Shown here: piece after piece, positions 58,883-64,000 of the stretch | Numbering within the stretch: position 1 is the first letter of the stretch | Layout of the letters: each line of letters begins with the position of its first letter | Origin: JACJWR01 sp964474045 | GTDB taxonomy: Bacteria; Actinomycetota; Actinomycetes; S36-B12; UBA10799 | Length of the DNA stretch: 64,000 nt | Reading direction: 5' to 3' | NCBI GenBank assembly: GCA_964474045.1 | Contig: CAYYRC010000002.1 | Location: 124,001 to 188,000, forward strand | The notes under the pieces: model-generated | Told to the model about the DNA's origin: nothing | Database searches by the model: none | Seen by the model: only the letters and a program-made list of their open reading frames with translations | Translations under genes and position numbers: made by a program

Positions 58883-60742
58883 TCAGGCGTACATGGCATC
58901 CAGGATGTCGCGGTACTTGTCCTCGACCACCTTGCGCTTGACCTTGAGGCTCGGGGTGAGCTCACCGCTGTCGATGGTCAGCGGTGCCTCGAGGATCTCG
59001 AACTTCTTGATGGTCTCCCAGTGGTTGAGCTCGGTGTTGAGCACATCCACCTTGGCCTGGATCGCAGCGCGCATCGCCGGATCGTCGGCGATGGCCTTGA
59101 ACTGGGCCTTCTCCTCGTCCGAGACCGGTCCGACGCCGGGCTGCCAGGTCGCAGTCTTGCCGTTCTCGGCCGCCCACTGCAGGGCTGAGTCGGTGTCGAG
59201 AGCCACCAGAGCGCTGGCGAACTTGCGGTTGTTCGCGTGGACGATGAAGGCCTGCGCCAGGCCGGTGAGGGCCTTGAACTTGCCCTCGATCGCGGACGGC
59301 GCGATGTACTTGCCGCCCGAGGTCTTGACCAGGTCCTTCTTGCGGTCGGTGATCTTGACGCGGCCCTTCTCGTCGATCACGCCGATGTCGCCCGTGGAAA
59401 ACCAGCCGTCGCCATGCTCGAACACCTCGGCGTTGGCCTCGGGCAGGTTGCGGTAGCCGCGCATGACGCCGCCGCCGCGGATCAGGATCTCGCCGTCGTC
59501 GGCGATCGCGATCTCCGTGCCGGCCAGGGGCTCGCCGACCGTGCCGAACTTGATGTTGTCCGGGCGCATGATGGTGGTGGCAGCGGAGGTCTCGGTCAGG
59601 CCGTAACCCTCGAGGATGGTCAGGCCCGCAGCGTCAAACCACTCCGCGATGGTGCCGGACAGCGCCGCCGAGCCGGAGATGAAGTAGCGGATGCGACCGC
59701 CCATCTTCTCCTTGATCTTCGAGAACACCAGCTTGTCGGCCAGGTTGTACTGCAGGCCGCCGTAGTTCTGGCCGGCGTTCTTCTTGTTCGCCTCGCGCTT
59801 GCCCACAGTGAAGGCCCAGTCGAAGATCTTGGCCTTGGCGCCACCGGCCGAGGTGCCGTTCTTGATGGCGCCGGCGTAGATCTTCTCGAAGATGCGCGGC
59901 ACGCCGGCCATGAAGGTCGGCTGCACGACCGGCAGGTTCTCCACGATCTTCGGCACGCGGCCGTCGACTGCCGTGGCGAAGCCGATCTGGAGCTGCGCGG
60001 TCTCCAGAACCTTGCCCAGGGAGTGCGCCAGGGGCACCCACAGGTACTGGACGTCGTCCGGCGTAAGGATGCCGACGCCGTCGATGGCGGCGCCCTCGTA
60101 GGTCCAGTTGGAGTGCGTCAACTCGACGCCCTTGGGCTTGCCGGTGGTACCGGAGGTGTAGATGAGGGTGGCCAGGTTCTCGCCGGTGATGCCCGCTGCG
60201 CGCTCCTTGACGGAGTCAGGCTGCTCGGCCAGGAAGGCCTTGCCTTTCTCGTGCAGGTCCGCGGCCGAGATCACCCACTCGCCGTCGCCGTCGCCGTCCA
60301 GCACGATGACCTGGCGCAGGTCGGGCAGCTGGTCGCGGGTGTTACGCACCTTCTGCACCTGGCTGTCGTCCTCGGCGAAGAGGATCACCACATCGGCGTC
60401 GGCGAGGATGTAGGCCACGTCCTCCTCGCCGGTGGACGGGTACACGGTCGTCGTGGCGCCGCCGGCGAGCATGATGCCGAGGTCGCACATGATCCACTCA
60501 AGCCGCGTGTTCGAGGCGATACCCACGCGCTCCTCGGGCGCCAGGCCCAGCGAGAGCAGCCCCGCGGCGATGGTCTGCGCCTCGTCGTAGGACTCCTTCC
60601 AGGTGAACGACTGCCAGCCGCCGTCCGCCGTCGGCTTCCGGTACGCCTCGCGGTCCGGGTTCTTGGCGACCCGGTCGATGAACATCTGCGCCACGGTCGT
60701 GTTCTGCGCGGGCAGAGTGTCGCGGGATTGCGTGGTCTCCAC
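58883..60742 (-). CDS. Long-chain-fatty-acid-CoA ligase (FadD15-like)
   Basis: 619 residues from GTG 60742, chosen because GGAGGG lies 6 bases upstream; frame to 60796 is open but lacks a site. It is an AMP-forming ligase of the ANL superfamily: ATLIYTSGTTGKPKGVELTH (P-loop-like A3), GYGLTETSAATT (A5), STGDIGVIDEKGRVKITDRKKDLVKTSGGKYIAP (A7/A8) and a C-terminal LKVKRKVVEDKY segment with the catalytic Lys. It activates long-chain fatty acids to acyl-CoA for lipid synthesis or degradation. A TAGGGT hexamer on the minus strand at 60800-60795, 50 bases upstream, could be its -10. Confidence 0.92.
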   Translation of the reverse strand: METTQSRDTLPAQNTTVAQMFIDRVAKNPDREAYRKPTADGGWQSFTWKESYDEAQTIAAGLLSLGLAPEERVGIASNTRLEWIMCDLGIMLAGGATTTVYPSTGEEDVAYILADADVVILFAEDDSQVQKVRNTRDQLPDLRQVIVLDGDGDGEWVISAADLHEKGKAFLAEQPDSVKERAAGITGENLATLIYTSGTTGKPKGVELTHSNWTYEGAAIDGVGILTPDDVQYLWVPLAHSLGKVLETAQLQIGFATAVDGRVPKIVENLPVVQPTFMAGVPRIFEKIYAGAIKNGTSAGGAKAKIFDWAFTVGKREANKKNAGQNYGGLQYNLADKLVFSKIKEKMGGRIRYFISGSAALSGTIAEWFDAAGLTILEGYGLTETSAATTIMRPDNIKFGTVGEPLAGTEIAIADDGEILIRGGGVMRGYRNLPEANAEVFEHGDGWFSTGDIGVIDEKGRVKITDRKKDLVKTSGGKYIAPSAIEGKFKALTGLAQAFIVHANNRKFASALVALDTDSALQWAAENGKTATWQPGVGPVSDEEKAQFKAIADDPAMRAAIQAKVDVLNTELNHWETIKKFEILEAPLTIDSGELTPSLKVKRKVVEDKYRDILDAMYA

Positions 60743-60821
60743 TTGATTCCCTCCAACTACGCCGACCGCGTCCACGGCCGTGCTTTGACCCCACACCCTA
60801 AGCCGAAAGTCGTGGGAAGTC

Positions 60822-60858
60822 CCGACAGCAGCGAAAGTTCGGCGCGCTCAGCTGTCGG
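60822..60858 (-). terminator. Hairpin terminator candidate downstream of lepA
   Basis: CCGACAGCAGCG (60822-60833) can pair with CGCT plus GCTGTCGG (60845-60858) with a 2-base bulge, forming a stem just past the lepA stop on the minus strand. It lies between lepA and the fadD15-like gene. Confidence 0.55.
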
Positions 60859-60868
60859 CTAGCGGTCG

Positions 60869-62725
60869 CTACTTCGCGCTCGGCGCATCGGAGGTACTCA
60901 GGGCGGCGATGAAAGCCTCCTGCGGAACCTCCACGCGGCCCACCATCTTCATGCGCTTCTTGCCTTCCTTCTGCTTCTCCAGCAGCTTGCGCTTGCGGCT
61001 GATGTCACCGCCGTAGCACTTCGCCAGGACGTCCTTGCGGATGGCGCGGATGGTCTCGCGGGCGATCACCCGGGCGCCTATCGCCGCCTGGATGGGCACC
61101 TCGAACTGCTGCCGCGGGATGAGCTCGCGCAGCCGCGCGGTGAGCGCCACGCCGTAGGCGTAGGCCTTGTCCTTGTGGACGATCGCGCTGAAGGCGTCGA
61201 CCTTCTCGCCCTGCAGCAGGATGTCCACCTTGACCAGGTCGCCCGCCGCCTCGCCGGCGGGCTCGTAGTCCAACGAGGCATAGCCGCGGGTGCGCGACTT
61301 CAACTGGTCGAAGAAGTCGAAGACGATCTCGGCCAGGGGCAGCGTGTACCGCAGCTCCACCCGGTCCTCGGACAGGTAGTCCATCCCCTGCAGGGCGCCC
61401 CGGCGCTGCTGGCACAGCTCCATCACCGTGCCCACGAACTCGGACGGCGCCAGGATCGTCGCCTTCACCACCGGTTCGAACACCTCGCCGATCTTGCCGG
61501 TGGGGAACTCGCTGGGGTTCGTGACCACATGCTCGGCGCCGTCGTCCATGATCACGCGGTAGACGACGTTGGGCGCGGTCGAGATGAGGTCCAGGCCGAA
61601 CTCGCGCTCCAACCGCTCCCGGACGATCTCCAGGTGCAGCAGGCCCAGGAAGCCGATGCGGAAGCCGAAGCCGAGCGCGGCCGAGGACTCGGGCTCGAAC
61701 ACCAGCGCCGCATCATTGAGCTTGAGCTTGTCCAACGCGTCCCGCAACTCCGGGTAGTCCGAGCCGTCCAGCGGGTAGAGGCCGGCGAAGACCATCGGCT
61801 TGGGATCGCGGTAGCCGCCCAGCGCCTGCTGCGCGGGATCTCCCAGCGTGGTGATGGTGTCGCCCACACGCGATTGGCGGACATCCTTGACGCCCGTGAT
61901 CAGGTAGCCCACCTCGCCGACACCCAGACCCAGCGAGGAGGTGGGCTCCGGGCTGATCACTCCGATCTCCAGCGCCTCGTGGGTGGCGCCGGTGGACATC
62001 ATGCGGATGCGGTCGCGCGGTGACAGGCCCCCGTCCACGACCCGCACGTACGTGACCACGCCGCGGTAGGCGTCGTAGACGCTGTCGAAGATCAGCGCCC
62101 GGGCGGGCGCCTCGGGGTCGCCGACGGGCGGCGGGACCAGCGCGATCACCTCCTCCAGCAACTCGGCGACGCCGTCGCCGGTCTTGGCGCTGACCTTCAG
62201 CACGTCCGCCGCGTCGCAGCCGATGATGTGGGCGAGCTCGGCTGCGTACTTGTCCGGCTGCGCGCTGGGCAGGTCGATCTTGTTCAGCACCGGGATGATC
62301 TGCAGATCGTTGTCCAGCGCCAGGTAGAGGTTCGCGAGGGTCTGCGCCTCGATCCCCTGCGCCGCGTCGACGAGCAGGATCGCGCCTTCGCAGGCGGCCA
62401 GGGAGCGCGAGACCTCGTAGGTGAAGTCCACGTGCCCCGGGGTGTCGATGAGGTTGAGGACGTAGTCCCGGCCGTCCGTCGCCCGATAGGGCAGCCGCAC
62501 GGCCTGTGACTTGATGGTGATGCCCCGCTCGCGCTCGATATCCATGCGATCCAGGTACTGCGCCCTCATCTGCCGGTCAGACACGACGCCTGTGAGCTGG
62601 AGCATGCGATCGGCCAACGTGGACTTGCCGTGGTCGATGTGGGCGATGATGCAGAAGTTGCGGATCGACGCGGCGGGCGTGGCCCCGGGTTGTGGTGCGG
62701 CGGATCGGCTCACACGCGCCATCAT
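60869..62725 (-). CDS. lepA: Elongation factor 4 (LepA)
   Basis: 618 residues from ATG 62725 (an ATG at 62722 is equally possible); the frame stays open to 63121 over rpsT's leader but is not used. It is a translational GTPase: G1 AHIDHGKSTLADRM, G2 ERERGITIKSQAVRL, G3 LNLIDTPGHVDF, G4 PVLNKIDLPSA, then GFLGLLHLEIVRERLEREFGLDL and the LepA-specific C-terminal domain ending KCYGGDISRKRKLLEKQKEGKKRMK. LepA resembles EF-G but lacks domain IV; it acts on stalled or mis-translocated ribosomes and in 30S maturation. It is divergent from rpsT, with 192 bases between. Confidence 0.97.
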   Translation of the reverse strand: MMARVSRSAAPQPGATPAASIRNFCIIAHIDHGKSTLADRMLQLTGVVSDRQMRAQYLDRMDIERERGITIKSQAVRLPYRATDGRDYVLNLIDTPGHVDFTYEVSRSLAACEGAILLVDAAQGIEAQTLANLYLALDNDLQIIPVLNKIDLPSAQPDKYAAELAHIIGCDAADVLKVSAKTGDGVAELLEEVIALVPPPVGDPEAPARALIFDSVYDAYRGVVTYVRVVDGGLSPRDRIRMMSTGATHEALEIGVISPEPTSSLGLGVGEVGYLITGVKDVRQSRVGDTITTLGDPAQQALGGYRDPKPMVFAGLYPLDGSDYPELRDALDKLKLNDAALVFEPESSAALGFGFRIGFLGLLHLEIVRERLEREFGLDLISTAPNVVYRVIMDDGAEHVVTNPSEFPTGKIGEVFEPVVKATILAPSEFVGTVMELCQQRRGALQGMDYLSEDRVELRYTLPLAEIVFDFFDQLKSRTRGYASLDYEPAGEAAGDLVKVDILLQGEKVDAFSAIVHKDKAYAYGVALTARLRELIPRQQFEVPIQAAIGARVIARETIRAIRKDVLAKCYGGDISRKRKLLEKQKEGKKRMKMVGRVEVPQEAFIAALSTSDAPSAK

Positions 62726-62806
62726 CCCACGACCCGATCCATCCGAGCGCGCACCTCGACCGGCGGCCGCCCCGGACCGGCCTGCGGGGCGACGTGCCCC
62801 GGCGGC

Positions 62807-62812
62807 TACACT
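62807..62812 (+). promoter_or_regulatory. Possible -10 element of rpsT
   Basis: TACACT fits TAnnnT and lies about 105 bases before the GTG start of rpsT, leaving a GC-rich leader of roughly 100 bases. No clear -35 is seen, and the spacing suggests a post-transcriptional leader rather than a leaderless start. Confidence 0.3.
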
Positions 62813-62917
62813 CTTGTCCTGAATGCGGCTGTTGGCGGCAGCAGTGCCTGCCGCCGGCCTGCGGGAGGACCATCCGACACCGGCGAGGCCGGACCATGAG
62901 GCGAGGAAGAAGCAGCA

Positions 62918-63181
62918 GTGGCCAACATCAAGTCCCAGATCAAGCGCAACCGCACCAACGCCAAGCGCCACGAGCGGAACAAGTCGGTCAAGTCCGAGCT
63001 GCGCACCCTTGTGCGCCATGTGCGTGAGGCCGTGGCCGAGGGCGATGCCAAGCGGGCGCAGGACGCGGCCGCCAAGGCGGGTCGGGCGCTTGACAAGGCT
63101 GCCTCCGCCGGCGTCATCCACAAGAACCAGGCGGCCAACCGCAAGAGCGCCGTGGCCAGGGCCGCCGGGGGAATCAAGTAG
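62918..63181 (+). CDS. rpsT: 30S ribosomal protein S20
   Basis: 87 residues from GTG 62918, with GAGGAAG upstream. The whole protein is the basic helical-bundle S20: ANIKSQIKRNRTNAKRHERNKSVKSELRT at the start and KNQAANRKSAVARAAGGI at the end. It binds 16S rRNA early in small-subunit assembly. The 3' end overlaps holA by 8 bases, with the two transcripts converging. Confidence 0.97.
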   Translation: MANIKSQIKRNRTNAKRHERNKSVKSELRTLVRHVREAVAEGDAKRAQDAAAKAGRALDKAASAGVIHKNQAANRKSAVARAAGGIK

Positions 63182-64000
63182 CGAGCTCCGTCGCGGCGGC
63201 CGGCGTGGCCATCGCGATCACGGCGGTCTCCAGCACGTAGCGCTTCTGCTCCTCGCTGAGGGCGCCGGTACCCTCGTAGCCGCCCTTCATGACCACACTC
63301 AGGTCAGCCAGCGTGGCGATGGCGGAGGCGATCTCGTCCGCCGACCACCTGCGCGCCTGAGCCACGGCCGGACGCGCCATCCACTCGGGGATCTTCAGGG
63401 CGGCGGCGACGTCGGCCGCCGCCGAGGGCCCGTGCCTGGCCGACTTGGCGGCCGCCAGTCGTCGCAGGGTCGTGGCCAGCGCGCTCACTGTCATGATCCC
63501 GGCACTCGTGCCACCCTCCAGCAACGCATAGCGCAGCGACTCCACAGCGTCGGCCACGCGCCGCTCGGCCACCGCGTCGGCGATCTCGTAGCCCTTCACC
63601 CCGACATGGCCTGAGTAGTACTGGGCCGCAGCATCGCGGGTGATGTGGGCCTGCTCGATGTCGCTGCACAGCTGCGCCACGGCCGAGGCGAGGCCACGCG
63701 GATCCGTTCCCACCGCATCGACCAGCAGGGCGATCGTCGCCTGGTCGGCACTCCGGCCCTGGAACCGGAACTCGGAGATGACGAAGTCCGCGACGCCACG
63801 GCCCTTGAGGGGGTCCGCCGCGATCGTCTGCCCGGCCGCCTTGCTCAGCCGGGCTTTCGCCTTCGGCGAGCCGCGGCCACCCGCGTGCCAGATGATCCAG
63901 GCGGTGTCCGGGTTGGCGGCGATGGTGTCACAGACCTTCGCCGCGGTGGGGTCGTCGAGGGCCTCCGCCTGCCGCAGGAGGATGACTGGAGCGGCCCCGA
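63174..64000 (-). CDS. holA: DNA polymerase III delta subunit (5' end outside window)
   Basis: The reading frame stays open to the right window edge, so the start lies beyond it; about 275 residues are visible. The visible part carries typical HolA features: ILLRQAEALDDPTAAKVCDTIAANPDTAWIIWHAGGRGSPKAKARLSKAAG, FVISEFRFQGRSADQATIALLVDAVGTDPRGLASAVAQLCSDI, and the collar-domain part IPEWMARPAVAQARRW with YEGTGALSEEQKRYVLE at the C-terminus. HolA opens the sliding clamp in the clamp loader. The next gene toward the window interior is rpsT, whose 3' end overlaps the stop by 8 bases, the same order as in mycobacteria. Confidence 0.93.
   Translation of the reverse strand, partial: GAAPVILLRQAEALDDPTAAKVCDTIAANPDTAWIIWHAGGRGSPKAKARLSKAAGQTIAADPLKGRGVADFVISEFRFQGRSADQATIALLVDAVGTDPRGLASAVAQLCSDIEQAHITRDAAAQYYSGHVGVKGYEIADAVAERRVADAVESLRYALLEGGTSAGIMTVSALATTLRRLAAAKSARHGPSAAADVAAALKIPEWMARPAVAQARRWSADEIASAIATLADLSVVMKGGYEGTGALSEEQKRYVLETAVIAMATPAAATELAT

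Noticed and set aside
59237..60862. Long open frame of about 540 codons on the plus strand opposite the acyl-CoA ligase gene
   Set aside because: It is a compositional shadow of a GC-rich gene; the ligase on the minus strand has full motifs and a good ribosome site.
62726..63121. Extension of the lepA frame across the rpsT leader
   Set aside because: The extension runs antisense over rpsT and its leader and no start site supports it.
1..64000. CRISPR array, insertion sequence or prophage
   Set aside because: No regularly spaced repeats, transposase, integrase or phage genes are seen.

Overview
The window is about 64 kb of very GC-rich (roughly 70%), densely packed DNA from an actinobacterium. 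Three things point there: frequent GTG starts, 4-base ATGA/GTGA gene overlaps, and a chromosomal backbone in the actinobacterial order (dnaG, dgt, dus, glyS, znuACB-zur, uppS, recO, era, corC-like, ybeY, phoH, rsmE, dnaJ, hrcA, hemW, fadD15-like, lepA, rpsT, holA). I cannot assign an order or genus. I found no insertion sequence, prophage, CRISPR array or rRNA, and no gene-free stretch longer than 300 bases.

Region 1 (1-17.8 kb) is a surface-polysaccharide locus. It holds six glycosyltransferases of GT2 and GT-B type, two paralogous methyltransferases, three acyltransferase-3 proteins (two with a C-terminal SGNH esterase-like domain), and a Wzt-type ABC ATPase whose permease is not in the window. 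Paralogous pairs lie in opposite orientation, and one glycosyltransferase carries an internal beta-sandwich-like insertion. A YrhK-like membrane protein closes the region.

Region 2 (17.7-29 kb) is the most unusual part. A minus-strand, largely translationally coupled operon encodes three exported lipoproteins of the phospholipase D/nuclease (HKD) superfamily, then a Tat-type lipoprotein with a zinc nucleoside-deaminase domain. An EamA-like membrane protein and an unrecognised 341-aa protein follow. A sedolisin (S53) lipoprotein peptidase is divergently transcribed from the same intergenic region. A short SDR-like protein without the usual Tyr/Lys pair and a patatin-like lipase come next. I know of no described system with three exported HKD proteins plus an exported deaminase.

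Region 3 (29-37.3 kb) has two divergent tRNA genes (CAT anticodon and Asn-GTT), the ydcF-like/dgt/dnaG/hypothetical operon, glyS-dus, an ABM-domain protein and a small membrane protein.

Region 4 (37.3-44.2 kb) is zinc homeostasis. A perfect Zur-box-like palindrome precedes znuA-znuC-znuB-zur, whose last gene is coupled to a polysaccharide flippase. A UppS/permease/TIGR03943 unit converges on it.

Region 5 (44.2-64 kb) is core housekeeping. It contains recO, an AI-2E-type exporter, the nine-gene hrcA-to-era train behind a CIRCE-like operator, a proline/glutamine-rich membrane protein, a methyltransferase with hemW, an SRPBCC-SDR pair, a long-chain acyl-CoA ligase, lepA, rpsT, and holA cut by the window edge. 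Two long perfect hairpins separate convergent genes at 55.2 and 58.8 kb.
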